Below, one piece after another: positions 1 through 10,599 of a DNA stretch of 64,000 bases (position 1 is the first letter of the stretch; each line of letters begins with the position of its first letter). The position numbers and the translations under genes were made by a program. Under the pieces are notes generated by a model, which saw only the letters and a program-made list of their open reading frames with translations, was not told the DNA's origin and searched no databases. The stretch is from Nissolia schottii (lineage: Eukaryota; Streptophyta; Magnoliopsida; Fabales; Fabaceae), in assembly GCA_003254905.1 (NCBI GenBank), contig QANU01105209.1, positions 421,596 through 485,595 of the forward strand, read 5' to 3'.

Positions 1-393
1 TTAACTTTTTCCACAACCCGACTTTAAGTAATAAAAAAAAAAAAGAAGGGAGTGGCCATAATGGAATGGAATCTACTCGGGACTTATCCCTTAACAAGTT
101 TGACTTGTATTGCAATGCATATGCATATATATCCAGAATTAGTCGTTTCAAGCTGGCCCCTCTGGTCAATGGTCCAGACGTCTAGTACTGAACCTTTGAA
201 AATTGATTTCAAATAATAATATAATATAAGTTGAGCTTTTTATGGTAAATATTATGTTTTTTTATTATACTTTTTTAAGGGTTTTTTTAGGACATTGGTT
301 AAGAATCTAATCATGAAAAGTTTTTTAAGTTTTATACCATTGAAGACATAAAATTTTCACCTCTCAATAAAATACTTCTAATCTTCTTCTTAG
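1..393. other. Intergenic, no gene seen
   Basis: AT-rich sequence with poly-A and poly-T runs. No reading frame, RNA gene or recognisable repeat is supported here. Confidence 0.6.
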
Positions 394-720
394 TGCTATC
401 AAAATGAGCCCGACCCGTGAGTCTTTCTGCTTATCTGGTTAAATAAACAAACCAAACATATAAAACTCAGTCTGTGAATAGTAAAAAGGTCGTTTTGTAT
501 GGCTTGTTTAATCCAACTCGTTTAACCTGCGGGTCAAATTGATCTGTTTAATATAGGCATAACTCACAGACTAACCCGTTTACCTGCATTAAGTGGACGG
601 ACTAAACATATAAAACCTGCACGCGAATAGTAAAAACTAGTTAAGACCTAACCTGTTTAACCAACCCGCGGGTTAAACGAGATCGCGCCTAAACGGGCCA
701 AATTGGCCATTTGACAACCC
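394..720. mobile_element. Degenerate hAT-like MITE (GGTTGTCAAA-type ends)
   Basis: The left end reads GCTATCAAAATGAGCCCGAC and the right end, on the opposite strand, reads GGGTTGTCAAATGGCC...TTGGCCCG. The two ends are imperfect inverted repeats. The interior is rich in AACCCGTTTAACC-like words, typical of short plant non-autonomous elements. There is no coding capacity. Assignment to hAT is inferred from the end sequence; I could not define a clean 8-bp target-site duplication. Confidence 0.45.
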
Positions 721-2069
721 TACTTCTACTTTTAATTTCTTAAAAAATACGCTAAGGACAAGACATTGGTTAACGAAACTCATTTTTAACCGAATTTTTA
801 TTTTTCTGTTGAATCCCTTCCATTTTCCCCCCTCTTGTGGAGTGTCTTCATTAATCTATCTCCATATGGTAGTTTCTAAGGTGATGATCTTGAAAGCAAG
901 AGAGAATTCAAGGCTTTTTTTTAGATAAGTGGTTTGTATCATTCATGAAGAAAGCGGATCAATTTATTTTGAGAGAAAATGTAACACTATTCAAAAGTTC
1001 TAAGACTTTAATTAGTTAGTGTCAAATTCTATTATGGAAAACACTTAGCTAATTATCATATTTATATTTTAGAAAAAGCCTAGCATATATTAATATAACT
1101 CTCATTGGAATTTTTCTATAGGTTTTTAGTGAGGTCATTTTAACCTTCCTAAGGTTTAGGTGACTTGTGAATCTCTATAATAGTAATTCTTGTATGGATC
1201 CAATTTTTGTTTGAATAAAATTGATGATGAACTATAAAAAAAATATTAATAGAAAAGCTAAGTGCACAAATAAAAATGTAAGAAAATATTATAATAAATA
1301 AATATAATAATTTTATAATAATCATGATCAGTTTGATCTTTCAAAATAATGTAGCATATTACTATTTATTGGTGATCATAACACAGTTCTCGTAATTACT
1401 ATATTAACAAACCTAAAATCGAAAATAAAATTAATATTGAAATTATCAAATTTTAATAAACAAATGTATGTAAATTAATTATATACCACCAAAAATATAT
1501 TTTTTAGAAAGTATATAACATAGTATTTAAATTATACTATGCAATAATTTAAAAACCTACACTCGAGAGAAAATATAAAATCGCACAATACAAAATGTGC
1601 TTCTTCCGGATACGTGATAAATGATTTGGCCATACACTTGTATTTGGGTGAAACTAAGTGTGAGCATCGAAAGGGAATAATCATACGCAGTTACGCACCA
1701 ATAAAAAGAAGATCGAAAGGGAATAATCATGAAAGCAAGAAAGAAGTACACACACACAGTATATATGCAATATCTTTTCCTTGTAAATTGCAAATGTCAG
1801 TGGTGTAAGAGAAAGCAAGACATTATACATAGTACGGAAGACATTCTGATCCCTTAATTACATGCATAGTACTCTACTACTCCAGAATCTCACGTTACCA
1901 ACGACTTGCTAATGTTCCTTCAGAGTTCAGACAGTACTTACTGTCAAGTAGCGTGAATCACAATGTCAATTCGTAACTAATTCAATCATGTTATTCTCAT
2001 GGTAAATAAAAGTTGGATTATTTAAATTTATGGAGTGTGAAACATTGGTCAATTTCTCATTTATTATAA
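721..2069. other. Intergenic, no gene seen
   Basis: AT-rich DNA. A pair of overlapping frames near 1557-1808 (78 and 64 codons) has no family similarity and is treated as chance. Confidence 0.55.
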
Positions 2070-2457
2070 AGGGTGTGTTTAGTAAAAGAAAGAAATTGAG
2101 AGGAAAGAGAAAAAGAGAAAAGAAGATGGGTGAATTTATATTTTTTATAATTATGTTGGGGTGAAAGAAAAATAAGAGAACAGAAAATAAAAGGATAATA
2201 ATGTTAAATGATATTTTTATCTTTTAATTATTATAATAAGTTATTTTAACTATAAATTAGTAAGGATAATATTGAAATTAATAATAAATTATCATTTCCT
2301 TCCTATTTTCATCCACTTGTGGGAGAACAGAAATTAGCGGGTCTCATATGTCTTTTTACATTATTCATTGTTTTCTTCCACTTTTATTTTACATCCAACC
2401 AAGGAAAATTAATTTCTTTTCTCTCCTTCCATTTTCCATTCAACAAACACACTACCT
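2070..2457. mobile_element. MITE with GGGTGTGTTT-type terminal inverted repeats
   Basis: The left end GGGTGTGTTTAGTAAAAGAA is matched in inverse orientation by the right end (reverse strand GGTAGTGTGTTTGTTGAA). Purine-rich AAAGAGAAAAAGAG on the left mirrors TTTCTTTTCTCTCC on the right. The interior is AT-rich and non-coding. At about 390 bp this fits a non-autonomous DNA transposon of the type with GGGTGTGTTTGG ends. Flanks are TA-rich, so the target duplication is not resolved. Confidence 0.6.
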
Positions 2458-3741
2458 ATATTAAATTTTAACGAGACTCACACTTTCGTTAAATCTTGTT
2501 TAATGATAAATGAGTTGTAAATTGACACGATGTCTCTCATTCCATGAGTATAAATTTTGCTGCAAATTCAAATAAAAGGTATTACCTTAATTAGTGTACA
2601 TTTATAAAGAGTACCCTTTCCTAACTTTTCCTAGACTTCAGTTAGGAGATAAATAGGGTGATGAAACATTTTGATATATTGTAATTTTATTTTAAATAAA
2701 AGTATGTGCGATATAATTAAGTTTATTAAAATTGAGAGCTTATGTAATATTAAAGAAATAAAAAAAATTATAAAACGCAAAATCATAATATAATTTAAAT
2801 TATAAGATTGTTCATTATTTCTGTTCTTTTCATTCTTAATAAAAGATTTACCTTAAAGATTATCCTATCCTAACTTTTCATAGACTTTTTTTTTTTTGAG
2901 GTGAGTTTTTTGCATTGGGATGCATGGAACATTATAAAATTGATATTTTAAATAAAAGTATGTGTGATATCACAACTAATATTAAAATATCACTATTATT
3001 AAACTGAATCTAAATATGTAGAAATATTTACTTAAAGAGTGGCATGATTATGAAATAATTTCACAATGTAAACCGCCTTAGATCTTAGTTATTGAATTTG
3101 TGGTTCAAGAGAGCACTACCCACAAAGTGGAGATTTTGATTAGGTGATGGATATATTGGGAGGGGTTTAGATCATGCATTTTGTCTCTTGGGGACCCTAT
3201 AGTAGCACATATATGATTGATTTTGCTCAGACATTACTTGGCCCCAAAACATGTGACTTGGGATTAATATGTCAGAATCATGTTACATGCCCCATTACCC
3301 ATGTTATATATATATATATATATATATTATGAGAATTTTTTTTATTTATACAACAATCTAACAACACTTATAAATTGAGAACCATACATCAAATATAACA
3401 TTAAAAAATGTGAACACATTATTCATTCTGAACTAACCAAAGACATGTAGTTTTGCTCCTTACTCAAACTCTATCAATATCTAAATATTTTTCATATTTG
3501 AAGGTCAAAATTAGTATTGTCATTTGAAAAATCATTATGCTTTCCCTTCACGATAAATTTAAATATTTTATTCGTCTATAAGAATCTTGTAAACAAAATA
3601 TCACATAGTAAAATGAAAATAACATTATAACAGAAAAAGAATAGAGAGAGAAGAGAGATGACCCATGCTATATACTGCTAGAAAAATATAGCGCATACAA
3701 CAAAATTTTGTGGAGAGCACGGGTCTCCAGGACCTTAGCAT
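2458..3741. other. Intergenic, repeat-rich, no gene seen
   Basis: 2461-2543 resembles a dispersed family (GACTCACAC...ATAAATGAGTTG) also seen near 27.1 kb and 59-60.3 kb. 3305-3327 is a (TA)n microsatellite. No frame is supported. Confidence 0.5.
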
Positions 3742-3859
3742 AAGAAAACGCCACAGACAAGATAACGATTGTGGGTCCTAATAAATAAATAATTTCTCAT
3801 ATAAATCCGCAATCTCTTATCTAAATCGATGTCCAACTCACCAATAAAATACAGGCGGT
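3742..3859. promoter_or_regulatory. Distal conserved block upstream of CAT3-type gene
   Basis: Three blocks recur in the same order upstream of the second catalase: AAGAAAACGCCACA(G/A)AC (3742-), ATAACGATTGTGGGTCCTAA (3762-3781) and AAAATACAGGCGGT (3846-3859). They lie about 2.4 kb before the start codon, as in the partner gene. The middle block contains GTGGGTCC (3771-3778), whose reverse complement GGACCCAC fits the class I TCP consensus GGNCCCAC. Retention in both tandem copies amid diverged DNA suggests a regulatory role; that is inference. Confidence 0.5.
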
Positions 3860-5584
3860 GCTATTATTTTGTTTGTGAATAAAATCTCGTTCAATTCGAT
3901 AAAGATGCTGTGTTATTTACCATGTTCAAATTCCAAGCGACGTCTTACGTTCTTGTTGTTTATAGAAGTATTAGTACATTAATTCCATTTTTATATGAAA
4001 AGTTTATGTATAAAATAAAATAGGTGTCAATAAATAGTCAACGTAGTATTACACATAAAAATACACATAATTAGTAGACAAGTAAAAAATAATTATTTTA
4101 TTAGTAATAAGTTAAGGTGTATTTTAAAACAATAATAATTGTGCATTAACATAATATTTAATGTACATATAACACCACTATATTTATATATAAGTGAAAG
4201 GAAATATTAGTGTATATTCCTCTGACATGCAAATGGATTCTCTCGTATACATTATTTTTCGTAATTTTGTCATGGGTAAACTTTCACTAATAATTACAAA
4301 GGTATAATTAGTATCACATCAAGGAAAAATCTACTTATGACATGGGCATGTTAATTAACTCTTTAAATAAGAGAATTTATTCTCATGATTATATTATATT
4401 GGTGATTGGTTGTTGATTTCTTTTCTTGTTATATGTTTTACATTTTATTTTATTTTATTTATATATTTTTGGTAAATAAGTATAATGCAAAAATAAATAA
4501 ACATATCTTAAATAAAAGCAGTTATTATAACTCATCATTATCATTCATTAATTCATTCATTATTATTATTCTTATGAAAAAAAGGGTAAGATTATTATTA
4601 TATTTAAATATAAAATGTTACTATCTCTCATCAATTCAACATCTGTGTATGCTTGAAAAAAATTGATTATTGCAGTACTAATTAATTAATCAAGATTTTT
4701 AACAATGGTATTATTCAACGCCTTCATAAATACTGTATATGACTTGCGCTAATCAAGATTAAAATCAGGAGGAGCCCACAAGGCCACACCCACTAACCAG
4801 AATGATCATTATCAACAACAGTACAACAACAGTGACAGTGGAACTATTAATGCAATTATGAAGCTACATGAAAGAATGCTAGAAATGTATATTTTATTAA
4901 TAAAATACCAAAAAAAAAATATTGAAGTTTTGAAGGGTTTTTTTGGGAGCCAAAGGCCGCCACTGCTGAAAATTTAAAGAGAAAATCAATAAATGTTTTA
5001 AAAACATTCATTAAAAATTGAGATATATTAATTTTTAATGTCATTACATAATTTTAAAACTTTAAAACTTATTTCTTTTATTTCCTTAACCAATCTCTAA
5101 CAAAACTCAAAAACAAGGAAACCGAGTCAGTGTGATGGAGATGGGGGAAAGCACATGTTCTTACTTTCCTTGTTTTCTTGTTTGTTGTGTAGCACAAGAA
5201 AATGACTCATTGCTAATAATTTATGCGAAAATGGGTTATGGGGTCCCCTTCCACTTGCGATTCCAGCTTGTTGCCGCAACTAGATATTTTTGGTTATGAT
5301 GTGTCTGTTTTACATTTTGCCAAATGAGATTTTATTTCACGGTCATGCTTAATATGTCATAGGTCGTAGGTTAATAAAACTTACATATAAAAAAATAAAA
5401 TATCATTCATTACATAATTAAAAGATTGAGAGCATCCATTATACTTCATCTAAAAAATCAAAATTATACATTTTCAATTTTTAATTTTTTATTTCATTTT
5501 TATTTTTCTCTAGTGTCGCTTGGATATATAACATTTTTAAAAATATTTAAATGAGTTTATTTTTATCTACTGATAATCTAAAGT
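3860..5584. other. Intergenic, no gene seen
   Basis: AT-rich DNA. Open frames at 4406-4666 (+) and 4856-5044 (-) are low-complexity Ile/Tyr/Phe-rich translations with no family match and are not called. Confidence 0.5.
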
Positions 5585-5703
5585 TTTTTTACATTGTCAA
5601 TTAATTAAATTTTGTCACATTAACCTAAATAATTAACTTTCTTTCTTACTCCTTCAAAAGTCATACAAATAAAAAAAATCTAATTAGATGACAATGTAAA
5701 AAA
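5585..5703. mobile_element. Short MITE in the CAT3-type promoter
   Basis: A perfect 14-bp inverted repeat TTTTTTACATTGTC (5585-5598) / GACAATGTAAAAAA (5690-5703) bounds a 119-bp non-coding segment. The same end sequence followed by ATCTAATCA recurs at 7368 in this gene's intron 2, so this is a family. It sits about 535 bp upstream of the start codon. Confidence 0.6.
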
Positions 5704-6144
5704 TTTTATACTGTTAATTAATAAAAATTAAACTCTATTTAAATTAGTTTTTCAGGATTATAAAAAAAAATTCTCTCACAAACCAGATATTTCTCAAACA
5801 TTTTGATAAAAAGTAACATTTTTTTTAACTTATAATAAAAGTATTTTTGCAACTATCAATGTCCAAACCAATCCCAACGGGCACAGATCTATTGTTTAAG
5901 AGTCAAGATTTTGAATGATTAATTCCGGAATTGGTCCAACTGAAAGGTTTACTTTGTGGGCATGTTGATACTAAATGATAACTTATGAGTAATGGGTCTT
6001 TATCTTATACTCCATTATTTAAAAATTTAATTTCCATTTTCTTTTCTTCCAAAAAAAAAAGTCTGTATTTTTAATTGCTTTTAATTCTCTTAATTTTAAA
6101 TAACTGAAAATAAAGGAGGAAAAAATGACAAGAAAGAGAGCCTT

Positions 6145-6150
6145 TATAAA
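6145..6150 (+). promoter_or_regulatory. TATA box, CAT3-type catalase
   Basis: TATAAA in the context GAGAGCCTTTATAAAGCGG, 88 bp before the ATG. The second catalase has a matching context (GGGAGTCTTTATAAGG), which supports it as the core promoter. Confidence 0.7.
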
Positions 6151-6237
6151 GCGGTAAGACTAATGCAATATCTCACAACTTTTCACCATCTTTCTTCTTC
6201 TTCAACTCTCACTAGATCTCTTCCATTCCTATCCCCT

Positions 6238-9200
6238 ATGGATCCGTACAAGGTACACATTCTCTTTCTGCGTCTCCTTTCATTTCTTATGTTTTTGGTT
6301 CATTTTTGTACTTAAAAGAGCTAGCTAGAAACTTGGTGATCACTAGTATCATTGTACTAATTTTTATTTATTTATTTTATGCAGTTTCGGCCATCCAGTG
6401 CCAACGATACTCCCTTTTGGACAACAAACTCTGGTGCTCCTGTTTGGAACAATAACTCGGTTCTAACCGTTGGATCTAGAGGTATACCGCCATAACCATC
6501 TCTGTGTACTGAGAGGCCATAAACAAGTTATTGTGACGGTCATGAGAAATAAATTAATTCTAATTATTTTCACTTAAAAACTTAAACATGTTATTCGTCT
6601 TGGCGCATACTTTGATGCATGTGGCTTCTTATTTGCTGGCCGAAAATTGTTAAAAGTAAAATCTCCACGGGGAAGAATTTGCCTTATTATATAACATAAT
6701 TTTTGTTCCATGGCTGTGGAAGTAATTAATTTTCACGGGGTACTTAGTTATCAAGTTTAAAGTAGTGGGCACTGTACTACGCACCGGAATAGTGATCACT
6801 GTGATCTAGTTCAGTATGTGGTCCCATGTGTATGTATAAACAAGACAACTTAGTGTGTTGTACTGTTTTGGGCAACCGTTTGAATTTTAATATTTTCTTG
6901 TCAGATAATTTTTTCATGTGAAAATTTTGCATGAAATTGTCAAATGTAATTTATAATTGTTGATTGGGTTTATTTGTGGTATCAAAGTTATGAATCACCT
7001 ATTTAATCAATATAAAAATCTACTTATCATAAAATTATGTAAAAATCTCACATGAGATTATACAATTTTTTATTTTCTTTGAATTTTTTAATAGATGGTT
7101 AGTCATAACTTCTTTTTAATAAAAATTAAGAAATATTTCATCAGATTTTATGTTAACAAAAACTATGTGATTAACTTATTAATAATTGTTGTTTTATGCA
7201 ATTTATTATCCGATAAATAAAATATTATAATTAAATTATAAATTTAAAATATTCAAATATTATATATAGAAAGAGAAATCTTTTTTTACTAATACATTTC
7301 AATACATAGATTAATTTTTTTTATTATTTTATGGATTTAATTGGAATACATTGGCAATATAAATAAATTTTTTACATTGTCATCTAATCATATACGGACA
7401 CATCAGTAAATAAATGATGGTTTCTTACCTATTCTATGACATAAATATCCCATGTTACTTAATTTATCTATTTTTGATCATTTTTATAACTAAATTCATC
7501 TAATTTTGTTATCATTCCATCATATAATATGATATATTGATGAATTATATTATCTAATGTGATAAATTAATAACAAAACATGAAATAATAACAAAATTAG
7601 ATGAATTTAATTGTAAAAATTATTAAAAATCGATAAATTAAGTAAGATGATATATTTATCCATATAGAGTAGATGAGAAATCACTTAAATGTAATTGATT
7701 ATCACACTACACTACTCAAAAAGTCATTTAAATAAAATAAATTAATTAAATCACGGTGTAAAAGATTTTACATGCTAACTTCCTCAAAATTAAACTCTTA
7801 CTTTATTTTTACCTTGTTGGCAGGTCCAATTCTGCTAGAGGATTATCACTTCATAGAGAAGCTTGCAAACTTTACGAGGGAAAGGATCCCAGAGCGTGTT
7901 GTGCATGCAAGGGGAGCAAGTGCAAAGGGTTTCTTTGAAGTGACACATGACATCTCTCACCTCACATGTGCTGATTTCCTCAGAGCCCCTGGAGTTCAGA
8001 CTCCCGCCATTGTCCGTTTCTCAACTGTTATTCATGAGCGTGGCAGCCCTGAAACCTTGAGGGATCCTCGTGGTTTTGCTGTCAAGTTGTACACCAGAGA
8101 GGTAAATTAACAACAAATTTAAATTTTATCTATTTAATCGTTAAATTATAACCAACTATCTTATAGGTTATTTATGTTAAATTTTAAAAAAAATATATTA
8201 ATAAATGTGTGATTTCTCTTGATTTTGTACCAATAGATAAATTAAAGGAGTTGTATTTGTATGTTACTGGAAGATACATAATGTATTTAACAAAATCTTA
8301 TTTTCGCACATTTTTATGTATGTAAAAAAAAATACCAAACAATTTCAAATTAATATAAAATTTGAGAGATGTAATCTATAACTTTCATTTCAATCCACGG
8401 GTCGATTTTTTTGAAAAAAATTACATCAGTAAAATAATTATTAAATATCATAATAGTTGCTTAAAATTAAGCCAAAATAACTTGATTCTTGCTCTTAATT
8501 ACTTTTGTGAACAACTATGCAGGGTAACTTTGACCTTGTAGGGAACAACTTCCCTGTCTTCTTCATCCGCGATGCGATGAAGTTCCCGGATGTGATCCAT
8601 GCATTCAAGCCCAATCCCAAGTCCCACATCCAGGAGAATTGGAGGATCCTCGACTACCTTTCCCACCACCCCGAAAGCCTCCACACCTTCGCCTGGTTCT
8701 ACGATGATGTCGGCATCCCACAAGATTACAGGCACATGGAAGGGTTCGGAGTTCACACATACACCCTCATCAACAAGGCTGGAAAGGTAGCCAAGACCTT
8801 TTGAATAAAAAGACTATAGGTCATTAATTACATTAAAATTGTTTTCTCTTATCATCAGTTTAAACTTTTTAGAGATATTGTTCTTTAAGATTGTATCACA
8901 ACAACCATTAAAATTATATTTTTTCACAAGCTTAAGTTTTTGGAATAAATATTCTTAAAATGATATTAGAGCTACCAAAAACCAGCTTAAATTATTGGGA
9001 GATGTGATTATTAATAACAATGGAGAATTCAAAAACCAAAGTAATGTAATCCTTTTGTGTATGTATCAGGTACACTATGTGAAATTCCACTGGAAGCCCA
9101 CGTGTGGGGTGAAGTCCCTGTTGGAGGAAGAGGCCATTAGGGTTGGAGGATCCAACCACAGCCATGCGACAAAAGATCTCTATGACTCAATTGCAGCTGG

Positions 9201-10361
9201 CAACTTCCCTGAGTGGAAGCTGTACATCCAAACAATGGACCCTGCACATGAGGACAAGTTTGACTTTGACCCTCTTGACACGACCAAGACATGGCCAGAG
9301 GACATCTTGCCCCTTCAGCCAGTTGGACGATTGGTGCTGAACAAGAACATAGATAACTTCTTTGCTGAGAATGAGATGCTTGCGTTTAGCATGCTTATGG
9401 TGCCTGGTGTGTCCTACTCCAATGACAAGATGCTTCAGGGGAGGGTGTTTGCTTACGCTGACACTCAGAGGCACAGGCTTGGACCTAACTACCTCCAGCT
9501 TCCTGTGAATGCACCCAAGTGTCCTCACCACAACAATCACCACGATGGTTTCATGAACTTCATGCATAGGGATGAGGAGGTGAATCAATCAATAATACTA
9601 ATTTAATTTGCTATGATTATTATTACTATATACTTTTCTTAATTAATGTGATATTGTCACTTATTCTAGAATGAATGACTGATAGTGGTGTTAATTAAAC
9701 ATTTATAGGTCAATTACTTCCCTTCAAGGTATGATCCTGTTCGTCACGCAGAGAAGCACCCCATGCCTGCTGAAATTCTCACCGGAAGGCGCGAAAGGGT
9801 AATTAATTAAGTTTATGATCAATTGTATTGCTGCTTGATGTGATCATGACATATTGGAATTTAGAGTTAATTAATATCTCTTAATATGATGTTGGTTATT
9901 AACAAGTGTTGTCTAATTGTGACTGCAGTGCGTGATTGAGAAGGAGAACAACTTTAAGCAAGCCGGAGACAGATACCGTACCTGGGCACCTGACAGGTTA
10001 ATAAATTCTTGTTCATTATGAAATTATGAATGCACTATGATTAATATGGAACATGTGTTTAATTTGGTGATATGGTCTATATATCTAACACACAGAAATC
10101 TCTCTGTTTTAATTGCAGGCAAGATAGATTTGTGCGGCGATGGGTTGAGGCATTGTCTGAACCACGTGTGACCCATGAAATCCGCAGCATTTGGGTCTCA
10201 TGGTTGTCTCAGGTGTGACGAGTGTCAAATATTAAATCTTCAATGGTTAGTTAATTTGTTGGTTTTATTATGTTGTTAATAATTTGTTGTTACACATGCA
10301 GGCTGACCATTCTCTTGGTCAAAAGATAGCATCTCATCTGAACGTGAGGCCAAACATCTAA
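6238..10361 (+). CDS. CAT: Catalase, CAT3-type (peroxisomal)
   Basis: Decomposes H2O2 to water and O2 in peroxisomes. Nine exons: 6238-6252, 6385-6481, 7824-8101, 8523-8786, 9070-9579, 9709-9798, 9929-9996, 10119-10212, 10302-10361; all junctions GT-AG and in frame; 491 aa against the usual 492. It begins MDPYKFRPSS. Catalytic His65 lies in the active-site signature [17 protein letters not shown]; Asn138 is in GNNFPVFF; the haem-ligand Tyr347 is in RVFAYADTQ. The C-terminus ends NVRPNI with QKI 13 residues from the end, the plant catalase peroxisomal signal position. Residues such as [21 protein letters not shown] and [15 protein letters not shown] match my memory of Arabidopsis CAT3. Odd points: an extra intron (8787-9069) absent from the tandem partner, and a one-residue loss with altered sequence (AFSMLMVPG against [10 protein letters not shown]) near residues 323-331. 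Probably active. Confidence 0.93.
7368..7770. mobile_element. Nested inverted-repeat element in CAT3-type intron 2
   Basis: The left end TTTTTTACATTGTCATCTAA matches the MITE at 5585 and is mirrored by TCACGGTGTAAAAGATTTTA at the right. Inside lies a long imperfect hairpin: about 7415-7525 pairs with 7585-7683 (for example CTAAATTCATCTAATTTTGT against ACAAAATTAGATGAATTTAA), leaving a loop of about 60 bases. It ends about 53 bp before exon 3. No coding capacity. Confidence 0.6.
8857..8972. repeat. Retroelement-like direct repeat inside the extra intron
   Basis: Two related segments, 8857-8900 (TTTAAACTTTTTAGAGATAT ... TTGTATCACA) and 8928-8972 (CTTAAGTTTTTGGAATAAAT ... TGATATTAGAGC), resemble the sequence that in plant LTR retroelements runs into TGGTATCAGAGC, the initiator-tRNA-Met primer-binding site. 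Both are degenerate. This supports the intron carrying transposon-derived sequence; identification is tentative. Confidence 0.35.
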
Positions 10362-10540
10362 GGTGGTTGCGGTTGCTACGAATCCCAGAATGATCGCAAG
10401 AGTACTTGCAGATGTGCGAAGTAAGGATGTGAGTCTGGATCACTTGAAAGGATTGATCGATCTTTTTACTTATTTCAATACTACTATTATTAATTATGTT
10501 GTGTACCAACGTACAATATAAATCGGTGTGTGCCAATCTC

Positions 10541-10546
10541 AATAAA
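10541..10546 (+). terminator. Poly(A) signal, CAT3-type catalase
   Basis: AATAAA in TCTCAATAAATGTCGTTT, 180 bp after the stop codon. The partner gene has TTAATAAACGTCGTTTATAT at the same relative place. Confidence 0.65.
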
Positions 10547-10599
10547 TGTCGTTTGTATCTCTGTTACTAGCTTCTTGAGCCCGTTTCTTCTTTGGTGTA

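Noticed and set aside
9187-9588. 133-codon frame antisense to catalase exon 5
   Set aside because: Shadow of a conserved coding exon; composition is explained by catalase codons on the other strand.
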